In this document: positions 51,497 through 59,835 of the stretch, piece after piece | Position numbering within the stretch: position 1 is the first letter of the stretch | Layout of the letters: every line of letters starts with the position of its first letter | DNA from: SSSZ01 sp036732025 | GTDB taxonomy: Bacteria; Pseudomonadota; Gammaproteobacteria; Burkholderiales; Rhodocyclaceae | DNA length: 64,000 nt | Assembly: GCA_036732025.1 (NCBI GenBank) | Contig: DAINDE010000001.1 | Location: 1-64,000 of the forward strand | Reading direction: 5' to 3' | The notes under the pieces: model-generated | Told to the model about the DNA's origin: nothing | Databases searched by the model: none | What the model saw: only the letters and a program-made list of their open reading frames with translations | Translations under genes and position numbers: made by a program

Positions 51497-53548
51497 TCAG
51501 CCTTCCCAGATATCGTTGGGCAGTCTGGGATAGCGGATGGATTCAACGAAACGCTGGGTCGCTTCCGCCGGCGGCCGGGTAACTGCGCTGACCAGCATGA
51601 TGACGAAGAAACCGGCCGGCACGCCGAAAACCCCGGCAGAAATGGAGTTGATGCCAAACCAGGGGTCCATGGCCAGGAACGACGCCAATTGCCCCGACCA
51701 GCGCCCCGCCTCCACCCGCACGATGTAGTAGAGCGTAATGGAAAGGCCCGCGATCATCCCGGCCACCGCACCGTAGCGGTTGGCCCGCTTCCAGAAGATG
51801 CCCAGCACCAGCGCCGGGAAGAAGGCCGAGGCGGCGATGGAAAAAGCCCAGGCCACCATGGACAGGATGGTCCCCGGCTTCTGGGCCGCCACCGACGCCG
51901 CCAGGACGGCGACCACCAGCAGCAACGACTTGGAGATCACCAGGCGGAACTGGGTGGAGGCCTGGGGCCGGATGATGCGGTAATAGACGTCGTGGGACAG
52001 CGCACTGGTGATGGTGAGCAGCAGGCCGTCGGCGGTGGACAGGGCCGCTGCCAGCGCCCCGGCGGCCACCAGGCCGGAGACGACGAAGGGCATGCCGGCA
52101 ATTTCCGGCGTCGCCAGCACGATGACATCCGGGTTGAAGGCCAGTTCGGCCAATTGCAGGATGCCATCACCGTTGATGTCCTCGATGTTCACCAGCCCGA
52201 TCTTGGACCAGGCGGCGACCCAGCCGGGCAGTTTGGCGATGGGGATTTCCGCCAGGTTGGCGTAGACCTCGTACTTGGCGAAGACGGCGTAGGCCGGCGC
52301 CGTCACGTAGAGGAGCGAGATGAACACCAGGGACCAGAATACCGACTGGCGGGCCTCCCGCACCGTAGGCGTGGTGTAGTAGCGCATCAACACGTGGGGC
52401 AGCGCCGCGGTACCGACGGTAAGACAGAACACCAGGGCGAGGAAATTGATCTGCTGCCGGCGCTTCTCTTCCGGCGTCCCGCCGGGGAATGCCTCGGCAT
52501 GGGGAACCGGCGGCTCCGCCCGGGCGGCCGCGGCCATCATCGCCCCCTCCCAGCGGACCCGGGCCTGGTCGAAATCCTGGGGAAGATCCCGGCGCTGCTT
52601 TTCCACCATCACGATCTCCCGCATGGGAGCGTCGCTCGCCTTCAGTTCGCTGATGCGCTGGTTGAGGGCATCCCGTTCGGCGCTCAGCGAGTCCGGCAGC
52701 ATCATGATCTTCTGAGCGAAGACGTCGGCCCGCTCGCGGAAGAGCTGCCGCGCCTCCTGCTCAGCCGGCAGGTCGAAGAGCTTTTTCTCCAGGCCGCCGA
52801 TGCGCTGCAGCACCTCGCCATACACGACCTGGGGCAGCGGCACCCCGGTCACCTTGTAGGAAAGCATGGCCACCGGCGTCGCGTAGGCGATGATGATGAC
52901 CACGTACTGGGCCACCTGGGTCCAGGTTACCGCCCGCATGCCGCCCAGGAAGGAGCAGACGAGAATGCCGGCGAGACCGACGAAGACGCCGATCTCGAAC
53001 TGGAGGCTGACGAAGCGGCTGGTGATGACGCCGACGCCGTAGATCTGGGCCACCACGTAGACGAAGGAGGCAAGAATGGCCGCCGCCACCGCTACCAGGC
53101 GGACGGTGACGCCGCCATAACGGGAACCGAGGAAATCGGGAATGGTGTATTCGCCGAAGCGACGCAGGTAGGGCGCCAGCAGCAGGGCCACCAGGACGAA
53201 GCCCCCCGTCCAGCCGAGGACGAAGGCCAGCCCCTGGTAGCCGGAAAGGTAGAGGGTACCCGCCAGGCCGATGAAGGAGGCGGCGCTCATCCAGTCGGCG
53301 CCGGTGGCCATGCCGTTGAAGAAGGCCGGTACCCGGCGGCCGGCCACGTAGTATTCGGAAACGTCGGCGGTACGGCTCTTGATGCCGATGACCGCGTAGG
53401 TGATGATGGTGAAGAAGAGGAAGGCGTAGCCGATCCAGCGGCCGGGCATGCCGTGCATCTCCAGCACCGCCAGGATGCCGACGAAGGCCAGGAAGGCACC
53501 CGTATAGGCCAGGTAGTAGCGGGCCAGCCGCGGCAGGCGTTCCAGCAT
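51497..53548 (-). CDS. Second long sodium:solute symporter (paralog)
   Basis: The 683-residue paralog of the symporter at 48894 shares the same blocks: EYYVAGRRVPAFFNGMATGA, YTIPDFLGSRYGG, LPHVLMRYYTTPTVREAR and AAALSTADGLLLTITSALSH. It also has a soluble insert (about 250-365) that differs in sequence, with more Arg/Glu and Met. The EF-hand-like loop is at 457-468 (DINGDGILQLAE). It has no small subunit of its own beside it. It begins two bases after the DnaQ-like pseudoenzyme gene, so it belongs to the long sensor operon. The 250-base gap behind it separates it from the second pair. Confidence 0.88.
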   Translation of the reverse strand: MLERLPRLARYYLAYTGAFLAFVGILAVLEMHGMPGRWIGYAFLFFTIITYAVIGIKSRTADVSEYYVAGRRVPAFFNGMATGADWMSAASFIGLAGTLYLSGYQGLAFVLGWTGGFVLVALLLAPYLRRFGEYTIPDFLGSRYGGVTVRLVAVAAAILASFVYVVAQIYGVGVITSRFVSLQFEIGVFVGLAGILVCSFLGGMRAVTWTQVAQYVVIIIAYATPVAMLSYKVTGVPLPQVVYGEVLQRIGGLEKKLFDLPAEQEARQLFRERADVFAQKIMMLPDSLSAERDALNQRISELKASDAPMREIVMVEKQRRDLPQDFDQARVRWEGAMMAAAARAEPPVPHAEAFPGGTPEEKRRQQINFLALVFCLTVGTAALPHVLMRYYTTPTVREARQSVFWSLVFISLLYVTAPAYAVFAKYEVYANLAEIPIAKLPGWVAAWSKIGLVNIEDINGDGILQLAELAFNPDVIVLATPEIAGMPFVVSGLVAAGALAAALSTADGLLLTITSALSHDVYYRIIRPQASTQFRLVISKSLLLVVAVLAASVAAQKPGTILSMVAWAFSIAASAFFPALVLGIFWKRANRYGAVAGMIAGLSITLYYIVRVEAGRWSGQLASFLAMDPWFGINSISAGVFGVPAGFFVIMLVSAVTRPPAEATQRFVESIRYPRLPNDIWEG

Positions 53549-53550
53549 GA

Positions 53551-54204
53551 TCAGGCGTTCTGACGCAGGAACCGGCGGGCCTGGGCGGCTTCGGCCAGGC
53601 GCGCGGGGGTATCGATGCCCCGTTCCCCTGCCCTGGCCAGGGCCACCTGCATCAGTTTGGCCAGGGACAGCACGCGGGTGAGCGCATCCCGTTCCGCCGG
53701 CGCCTCCACGTGGAAGGCGCCGAGCCAGACCTCCCGGGCCACGGGCGTGGCACTCACGTCCTGGAACAACTCGGGCAAGAGCCAGGCCAAGTCGATCCAG
53801 GTGGGCCGGAAATCAACTCCCAGGCGTTCCCCGTACACCTGCCGCAAAACGCCATCCACGAAGGGAACCCGGTAGGAAACCAGCGGCGCCTTGGCGGCGA
53901 AGCACAGCAAGGCTGCCAGTTGCCGGTCGAAAGCGGCGCCGTCATTCGTCGCGCCGACGACCATGACGTCGTCGGGCATGATCACCCCGCCCCGCGTCAA
54001 CCCCGCTGCTGCGATGCCCTGGAGCGACTGCTCCGCTTCGCCGGCAAGCACCAGATCGACGACCACGTAGCGCGAATGGAAATGGGCTTCGTCCGCGGCC
54101 GGTGCCGGCCGCGCCCGCCAGGCGGCGAGCGCCTCCCCCACTTCCGGTGCCAGGTCGGCGGGGGCGGAGCGGCCGCCGAAGATCAGTTTCTTCAGATTGA
54201 TCAC
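53551..54204 (-). CDS. DnaQ-fold protein lacking exonuclease residues (probable pseudoenzyme)
   Basis: The 217-residue protein reads like a DEDDh exonuclease domain stripped of its catalytic residues. SRYVVVDLVLAG (45-55) corresponds to the DTE motif but has Asp50-Leu-Val52. LVSYRVPFVDGVLR (108-121) matches the HNxxFDxxFL motif with the Asp position changed. ERDALTRVLSLAKL (171-184) matches HxAxxDAxAT with His and Asp both replaced by Arg. Its partner in the same operon, at 57255, has an intact domain of this fold. A regulatory or scaffold role is my inference. The start is GTG 54204, three bases after the nucleotidyltransferase gene; the symporter follows after two bases. Confidence 0.75.
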   Translation of the reverse strand: MINLKKLIFGGRSAPADLAPEVGEALAAWRARPAPAADEAHFHSRYVVVDLVLAGEAEQSLQGIAAAGLTRGGVIMPDDVMVVGATNDGAAFDRQLAALLCFAAKAPLVSYRVPFVDGVLRQVYGERLGVDFRPTWIDLAWLLPELFQDVSATPVAREVWLGAFHVEAPAERDALTRVLSLAKLMQVALARAGERGIDTPARLAEAAQARRFLRQNA

Positions 54205-54207
54205 GCC

Positions 54208-56160
54208 TCACCCTACCTGGTAATCGAGCTTCAGCCGCGTCTGTATCTTGCGGGCCTGGCGGAAGGATTCCTTGAGGATGCGCCGGTCCAGCTCGTTGAG
54301 GTCGTCGGGGTTGATCAGGTTGTCCCCCTGCCGCCCCGGCTCCCCCTCCAGGTACTGATGACGCAAGCGCAGCAGCTGGATGAAATCCAGTCCTTCCACC
54401 ACGGCGTTGATCTCCTCGACCTTGATGTTCAGGCGCTGGGCGGAAAGGCGCAGGCGCTGCACGGAGTTGGTGTTATGCACACCGGTGGCCAGGGCGTAGA
54501 TGCGCGCGACGTCCACGAAAATGCGGGCGCCGTATTTTTTGAGGTCGATCTTCCCCGGCTGGTCGGCCTCCAGGTCGGTGACGAAATCCCGGAACTTGCC
54601 CAGGGGCGGCGCCACGTCCAGGGCGTTGTGGGCCATGGCCCGCAGGAACATGGGGTTGCCGGCGGCCTGGCCAAGCAGGTGGCGGCGCAGACGTTCCGAG
54701 AGATCGGTCTTGCCGAACAGGGGCCGGAAATCGAAGAAGATGGTGGCGTTGAGCAGGGCTTCCGGCTGCGGCACGCGGATCCAGTTGGTGAACTGTTCCT
54801 GCCATTCCTCCAGGGTGAGGCACCACTGGGGATTGCTGGCCATGATGTTGCCCTTGCACAGCGGGAAGCCGCAGCGGTCGAGATCGTCGTTCACGTCCTT
54901 GGCGAAGGCCAGCAGGCGCAGCCTGAGTTCCTCCCGGTCGTGGAAGTCGTCGCAGAGGAAGATGATGCCGTTGTCCTGGTCCGTGCTGAAGGTCTGCTCG
55001 TCGCGCCCCTCCGACCCGAACGCCAGCCAGCACCAGTCCACGCCTTCGACGTCGTGGCGGTCGAGGTTGAGTTGGATGATGCGGCGGGTCAGGGCATCGT
55101 TGAGGGCGGAGATGAACTGGGTCAGTTGCTCGGAGCCGACGCCCTGGGCCAGCATGTTGAAGGCGAGCTGGCGGACGTCGCCGGCGGAGTGCTGGAGTGA
55201 CTCGATGCCCTTGGCCGACTCGATGGCCTGGCGGATCTGGCGCAATCCGACCCGCTGCAGGGCGAACAGGTCCCGCTCGGAAACCACGCCGGAGAGACGG
55301 CCCTCGGCGTCGGTGACCAGTACGTGGCGGATGCCCCGGGTGGCCATGGCGAGCATGGCATCGTAGGCGGTAGCGTGCTCGTCCAGGGTCAGCGGGTTGG
55401 CCGACATGGCGGCGCTGATGGGTTCGCCCTGGGGCAGGTCGGCCAGCACGACCCGGTCGAGGATGTCGGAACGGGTGAAGACCCCCACCGGTTTCATCTC
55501 GCCGCTGACGATGACCAGGGAGCCCACCCCTTCCCGGGACATGGTTTCCAGAGCCGCCCGGACCGTGGTTTCCGGCGGTACCGCCACCGGGTTGCGGGAG
55601 CCGACGGCGGACAGCGGCGAGTTGAGGGTCTGCTGCTCGCTGGCCCGCTGGGCGAACTGCAGTTGCAGTTGCTGCCGCGACTGGCTCAGCAGGCTGGCGA
55701 TGTACTGGGTGCAGAAGAGGTTGAACTCGGGGCTCATGGCCATCAGCGCCAGGAAATCCTCCGCCGGCAACTGGTAGCAGAAGGTGTCCTCCAGGGCGCG
55801 ATAGCTGTTGGTGGTCGGCCGCCGCGCCGCCACCGCACCGATGGGGAAGCTTTCCCCGGCGCCGAGGGTGAGGACGGAATATTCCGTGACCGCCACTTCG
55901 CCGGCCTGGCGCGCCTGCACCTTGCCGCTTTCGATGACGTAGAAGAACGCCACCGGCCCATCATCGGGCCCGATGATTTCGCGGCCTGCCTCGTAGAAGG
56001 CCACCTGGGCGCGCTGGGCGACGAAATCCAGGGCGTCGGCCCCCATCCGGTTGAAGGGCGCATGCCGCGCCAGAAACGCCGCCGCCACGCCAGCCAGCCG
56101 CCGCTTCCCTTCCTGCCGCAATTCCTGCTCGATCCGCTCGACTGCTTGCTCTTCCGACAT
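54208..56160 (-). CDS. cNMP-binding / CBS / DUF294 nucleotidyltransferase-fold protein
   Basis: The 650-residue soluble protein has a cyclic-nucleotide-binding-like domain (about 35-165, with FYVIESGKVQARQAGEVAVT). A pair of CBS domains follows at about 180-300 (VGSLVIVSGEMKPVGVFTRS; RHVLVTDAEGRLSGVVSERD). Then comes a DUF294 nucleotidyltransferase domain with GSEGRDEQTFSTDQDN (382-397), a GS-x10-DxD Pol-beta motif using Asp394 and Asp396. DUF294_C closes it (KKYGARIFVDVARIYALATG). GlnD-like enzymes of this fold uridylylate or adenylylate proteins, but the target is unknown. Start ATG 56160 follows GGAGAAGCATCGTG. Confidence 0.87.
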   Translation of the reverse strand: MSEEQAVERIEQELRQEGKRRLAGVAAAFLARHAPFNRMGADALDFVAQRAQVAFYEAGREIIGPDDGPVAFFYVIESGKVQARQAGEVAVTEYSVLTLGAGESFPIGAVAARRPTTNSYRALEDTFCYQLPAEDFLALMAMSPEFNLFCTQYIASLLSQSRQQLQLQFAQRASEQQTLNSPLSAVGSRNPVAVPPETTVRAALETMSREGVGSLVIVSGEMKPVGVFTRSDILDRVVLADLPQGEPISAAMSANPLTLDEHATAYDAMLAMATRGIRHVLVTDAEGRLSGVVSERDLFALQRVGLRQIRQAIESAKGIESLQHSAGDVRQLAFNMLAQGVGSEQLTQFISALNDALTRRIIQLNLDRHDVEGVDWCWLAFGSEGRDEQTFSTDQDNGIIFLCDDFHDREELRLRLLAFAKDVNDDLDRCGFPLCKGNIMASNPQWCLTLEEWQEQFTNWIRVPQPEALLNATIFFDFRPLFGKTDLSERLRRHLLGQAAGNPMFLRAMAHNALDVAPPLGKFRDFVTDLEADQPGKIDLKKYGARIFVDVARIYALATGVHNTNSVQRLRLSAQRLNIKVEEINAVVEGLDFIQLLRLRHQYLEGEPGRQGDNLINPDDLNELDRRILKESFRQARKIQTRLKLDYQVG

Positions 56161-56185
56161 CACGATGCTTCTCCGCAATCGCCCC

Positions 56186-57253
56186 TCAAAGGGCGTAGTT
56201 TAACTTGAGGCGCTGCTGTACCCGCTTGGCCTGGCGCAGGGATTCCTTGAGGATCGCCCGGTCCACGTCGTGCAGGCTGCCGGGGCGAACGCCGTGGTCC
56301 GGCACCTCGCCGGCGGCCAGGGCCGTCGCCTGGGCGGCGAGGCGCAGGCGCAGCAGGTGCGACAGGGCGGCCTGGGCTGCCGCCACCTCGTGGTCGAGCA
56401 GCCCGCACTTGCGGCCGGCCTCCTGGAGGCGAAGGCGCGTTTCCACCGGTCGCACGCCGCTGGCCAGGGCGAAAATGCGCGCCGCATCGACGAAGATGCG
56501 GGCGCCGTATTTCTTCAGGTCCACGCCCCCGCGTTCACCGTCCTCGCTCACCACTTCGCCCAGCAGGCCCAGGGGCGGCTGGGACTGCAGGGCATTGGCC
56601 GCCATGAGGTGGAGGAAGGCGGGCGTATCCCCGGTGAGGCGCAGCAACAGGTCACGCAGCCGTTCCCCGAGAGAAACGTCGCCATAGAGGGGGCGCAGGT
56701 CGAAAAAGATGGTGGCATGCATCAGGGCCATGGGTTCCGGGCGCCGCACCCATTCGATGAACTGCATCTCCCATTCGTCCAGTGACAGGCACCACTTGGG
56801 ATTGCCCGCCATGACTTCGCCCCGGCAAAGGGCGAAACCGCACTCGGCCAGGGCCCCATTGACTTCGTGGGCGAAGGGCAGGAACAGGCGGCGCAGGGCC
56901 TCGGCTTCGGTGGCGTCGGCGGCGCTGAAGATGAGGCCATTGTCCTGGTCGGTGACGAAGGTCTGTTCGCAACGGCCTTCCGATCCCAGGGCCAGCCAGC
57001 ACCAGGGCACCTGCGGCAGCCGGTGGCGGCGCGCCGTCAGGGCGATGACCCGGCAGACCAGGCGGTCGTTGAGCGCGGCGATCAGCCGGGCCAGGTGGAA
57101 ACCGCCGAGGCCGCTGCCCAACTGGCCGGCGACGAAGGCGACGATGTCCGCCGCCCGCCGCCTCGCCTCGTCGACGCCGGCGACGCGACCCACCGCCTCG
57201 GCCAGGGCGGTGAGTTCCCGGCACGGCAGGGGCAGATCCGCCGCGGCGTCCAT
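56186..57253 (-). CDS. Stand-alone DUF294 nucleotidyltransferase-fold protein
   Basis: The 355-residue protein is a shortened paralog of its downstream neighbour. It has the nucleotidyltransferase motif GSEGRCEQTFVTDQDN (90-105, Asp102 and Asp104) and the DUF294_C block KKYGARIFVDAARIFALASG, but no cNMP or CBS sensor domains. Both end almost identically: RAILKESLRQAKRVQQRLKL here and RRILKESFRQARKIQTRLKL there. A sensor-bearing and a sensor-free copy side by side suggests a pair with opposed or hetero-oligomeric roles, which is inference. It starts one base from the stop of the kinase-exonuclease gene. The open frame upstream to 57391 lies inside that gene and was discarded. Confidence 0.85.
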   Translation of the reverse strand: MDAAADLPLPCRELTALAEAVGRVAGVDEARRRAADIVAFVAGQLGSGLGGFHLARLIAALNDRLVCRVIALTARRHRLPQVPWCWLALGSEGRCEQTFVTDQDNGLIFSAADATEAEALRRLFLPFAHEVNGALAECGFALCRGEVMAGNPKWCLSLDEWEMQFIEWVRRPEPMALMHATIFFDLRPLYGDVSLGERLRDLLLRLTGDTPAFLHLMAANALQSQPPLGLLGEVVSEDGERGGVDLKKYGARIFVDAARIFALASGVRPVETRLRLQEAGRKCGLLDHEVAAAQAALSHLLRLRLAAQATALAAGEVPDHGVRPGSLHDVDRAILKESLRQAKRVQQRLKLNYAL

Positions 57254-57254
57254 G

Positions 57255-59423
57255 TCAGTATTTGATGCGGGCGTAGAAGGTCTTTTCGGAGGCTTCCAGG
57301 GCCTGGCGCAGAGTGGTGATGCCGTTTTCCGCCAGGAGGGGCAACAGCTTGACGAACACCTCGGCGGTGGCCAGGGCGTCGTCCAGGGCATTGTGCCGGG
57401 TTTCGATGGCGATGCCCAGCCGTTCCAGGATGGCGTCGAGCTTGTGGCTCTCCTGGGCGGGATGGACCACGGCGGACAATAACAGCGTGTCGAGGACCGG
57501 CTGGCCGAAGCGCACGCCGGTACGCTCTTCCTTGAGCTGCAGGAAGCGCATGTCGAAGGCGGCGTTGTGGGCGATGAGCACGGTGTCTTCGCAGAATTCG
57601 CGGAAAGCCGGCAGCACGGCGTCGATGGTGGGCTGGCTGCGCACCATGTCGTCGCTGATGCCGTGGATGGGGATGCCCTCCGGCTTGATGGGCATTTCCG
57701 GATTGACCAGCTGGTTGAAGGTTTCCTGGCGCAGGACGCGGTTATTGACGATGCGCACCGCGCCGATCTGGATGATCTCGTCGCCGTTGGATGGCTCCAG
57801 GCCGGTGGTCTCGGTGTCGAAAACGGTATAGACGAGGTCGGTGAGCTTGCGGTCCAGGTCTACGGAAGCGGCGTCCTGGAACTTGAAGAGGTCGAAGTCG
57901 TAGTATTCCGGCCGGCCCCGCGCCTTGGCCTTGTCGTCGGTGTCGACCTCGGCTGCCTCCGGCGTGGCCACGGGCAGGACGAAGCGGAAGAAGGCCCGGT
58001 GGGCCGCCTTTTCGCGCTGGTACCAGATTTCGCCGCCGTGGCGGTCCACCACGTCGCGCAGGGACAGCGGCGTCGTCTCGCCGCCCACCGCCATGGCCTC
58101 CAGCTCCCAGGTATAAAAGGTTTCCGAGGACATGGCGGGCCCGCTCCAGATCAGGTCGATGTAGGCGAAGCGCCCTTCGGTAAGCAGGCGGAAGCGCAGC
58201 TCGCGGACCTCGTAGTGGTCCTGCAAGCGGGAGGCCAGGAAGGCGATGGCGAAGACCAGGGCGAAGCTGTCGGCCTTTATCCACAGGCCATCGTCTAGCT
58301 CCTCGGTCTTGCTCGGCAACTGCAGCCGGTCCTCGATTCGCCGCTGGGCGGCGGCGATGATGTCGATACCGAGGACGTCCTCCAGGGGCCAGCGGGTCTT
58401 CAGGGAATCGGCGAAATCGGCCATGGTCTGGTCGAGGCGCTGGCTCATGCGGGCCGCCTCTTCGTCGATGACGCGGACGAAGCGCTCGCGCTGGTCCAGC
58501 TCCATGTCCGGATAGTCGATGAGGTTGGTCACCGCTGCCCGCAGGTTGCCGAGGGAGGCGCGGCTGCCCTCGGTGAGGGAATGCAGCACCTGGTCCCGCC
58601 GGGATTCCTGCTCGATGCTGCGGGTGATGTTCTCCACCGTCAGCACGTAGCCGGTCATGGCCGGCTCGCCGCCCTCCCCTGCCGCCGCCAGGACGGGAAC
58701 CATCTGCACCCGCAGGAGCTGGCCGCCGCGGGTGGTGGTGATGAAGTTGGCCATCGCCGACTTGTGGGTGGCCAGCCGCTGCCGGATCACGTCCAGGGCA
58801 TGGGTGACCTGGCTTTTCTCGAGGATGGAGAAGATCGAGCGCCCCAGGCCGATGAGGGCGCCGCCGGCCACCGAGGTCGGCCCCTGGGCCAGGGCCTTGA
58901 ACTGCAGGCGGGCCCGGTTGTTGTAGAGCAGGATGCGGCCGTCCAGGTTGCACACCACCACCGCCTGGGCCAGTTCCGACATGAGGGCCGCCAGGCGGTT
59001 CTTTTCCTCCTCGACGGAGGCCTTGGCCCTGGCCACCTGGGCATCGACGTCGTCCATCAACTCATCCCTCTGCTGGGCCAGGTCGTTGGCCGCCTTGGCC
59101 AGGGCCTGCACCTCGGGGGCACCGTCGAGGGCCACGCGGAAATTGCGGTTGGCGCCCAGCATGAGGCGCAGGGTCTCGGCCATGCGCAGCAGCCCCTGCA
59201 CGTACTGCTGGAAGAGCTTGTGCAGGACGCCGACGCCGAGGATGAAGCCGAAGACCGTCATCAGCGTTCCCACGGGCAGGCGGGAAAGGAGCAGGTTGGT
59301 GAGCAGGGTGCGCTCGGCGTCCTTCATGTCCAGCCAGACCAGCAAGGACGTGACCACGAAGGGGCCGGTCATGAGCAGGCCGAGGACGACGACGGCCAGG
59401 TAGAAGCGGTGCTTGGCTTTCAT
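57255..59423 (-). CDS. Membrane protein fusing a degenerate histidine-kinase core to a DnaQ-like exonuclease
   Basis: The 722-residue protein has two N-terminal membrane helices (about 8-31 and 50-70), then a HAMP-like/coiled segment. A PAS domain follows at about 140-270 (LAQAVVVCNLDGRILLYNNR). The kinase core is degenerate: the phosphoacceptor His aligns with Glu285 (LTEGSRASLGNLRA). The ATP-lid glycines are lost, although LRDVVDRHGGEIWYQRE remains recognisable. The C-terminal exonuclease (about 530-700) is complete: Asp536 and Glu538 (FDTETTGL), Asp624 (AHNAAFDMRFL), His677 and Asp682 (RHNALDDALATAE). So it probably senses a signal but cannot phosphorylate, while it may cleave a nucleic acid or nucleotide. 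ATG 59423 follows GGGAGGCATAACA. Confidence 0.85.
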   Translation of the reverse strand: MKAKHRFYLAVVVLGLLMTGPFVVTSLLVWLDMKDAERTLLTNLLLSRLPVGTLMTVFGFILGVGVLHKLFQQYVQGLLRMAETLRLMLGANRNFRVALDGAPEVQALAKAANDLAQQRDELMDDVDAQVARAKASVEEEKNRLAALMSELAQAVVVCNLDGRILLYNNRARLQFKALAQGPTSVAGGALIGLGRSIFSILEKSQVTHALDVIRQRLATHKSAMANFITTTRGGQLLRVQMVPVLAAAGEGGEPAMTGYVLTVENITRSIEQESRRDQVLHSLTEGSRASLGNLRAAVTNLIDYPDMELDQRERFVRVIDEEAARMSQRLDQTMADFADSLKTRWPLEDVLGIDIIAAAQRRIEDRLQLPSKTEELDDGLWIKADSFALVFAIAFLASRLQDHYEVRELRFRLLTEGRFAYIDLIWSGPAMSSETFYTWELEAMAVGGETTPLSLRDVVDRHGGEIWYQREKAAHRAFFRFVLPVATPEAAEVDTDDKAKARGRPEYYDFDLFKFQDAASVDLDRKLTDLVYTVFDTETTGLEPSNGDEIIQIGAVRIVNNRVLRQETFNQLVNPEMPIKPEGIPIHGISDDMVRSQPTIDAVLPAFREFCEDTVLIAHNAAFDMRFLQLKEERTGVRFGQPVLDTLLLSAVVHPAQESHKLDAILERLGIAIETRHNALDDALATAEVFVKLLPLLAENGITTLRQALEASEKTFYARIKY

Positions 59424-59453
59424 TGTTATGCCTCCCGGGTCGCAGTATCGCCC

Positions 59454-59825
59454 TCACGCCATGCCGAGCATGCCCTTCACCTTGGCCACCAGGTCCTTGG
59501 TGGAAAATGGCTTGGTGACGTAGGCATCGGCGCCCAGGGCGAGGCCCTTGGCGACCTCGGTATCCCGGCCCTTGGCGGTGAGCATGACGATGAGCAGGCC
59601 GCCGTTGGCGGCGTCGGAGCGCAGGATCTCGCAGACCTCGAAGCCGGATTTCTTCGGCATCATCACGTCCAGCAGCAGCAGGTCCGGGCGGAAGGACGCC
59701 ACCTTGGCCAGGGCTTCCTCCCCGTCGGCGGCCACCGCCACCTCGAAGCCTTCCCGCTTCATGAGGAATTCGAGGGATATGACGATGTTGGGCTCGTCGT
59801 CAGCAATCAGTATCTTGTAGGCCAT
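59454..59825 (-). CDS. Stand-alone response regulator receiver
   Basis: The 123-residue protein is one receiver domain with every key residue: acidic pocket Asp9-Asp10 (ILIADDEPN), phosphorylated Asp53 (LLLLDVMMPKKSG), Thr83 (MLTAKG) and Lys105 (VTKPFS). There is no output domain, so it must act by contact with another protein, possibly a neighbour in this operon. The start follows GGGAGACAAAG. It lies ten bases after the symporter-kinase stop and 30 before the kinase-exonuclease gene. Phosphorylation by the upstream kinase is the natural inference. Confidence 0.92.
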   Translation of the reverse strand: MAYKILIADDEPNIVISLEFLMKREGFEVAVAADGEEALAKVASFRPDLLLLDVMMPKKSGFEVCEILRSDAANGGLLIVMLTAKGRDTEVAKGLALGADAYVTKPFSTKDLVAKVKGMLGMA

Positions 59826-59835
59826 CTTTGTCTCC

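Noticed and set aside
51410..53563. 717-codon frame antisense to the second symporter
   Set aside because: The minus-strand symporter has clear membrane helices and motifs; the antisense frame is a Gly/His/Asp-rich shadow.
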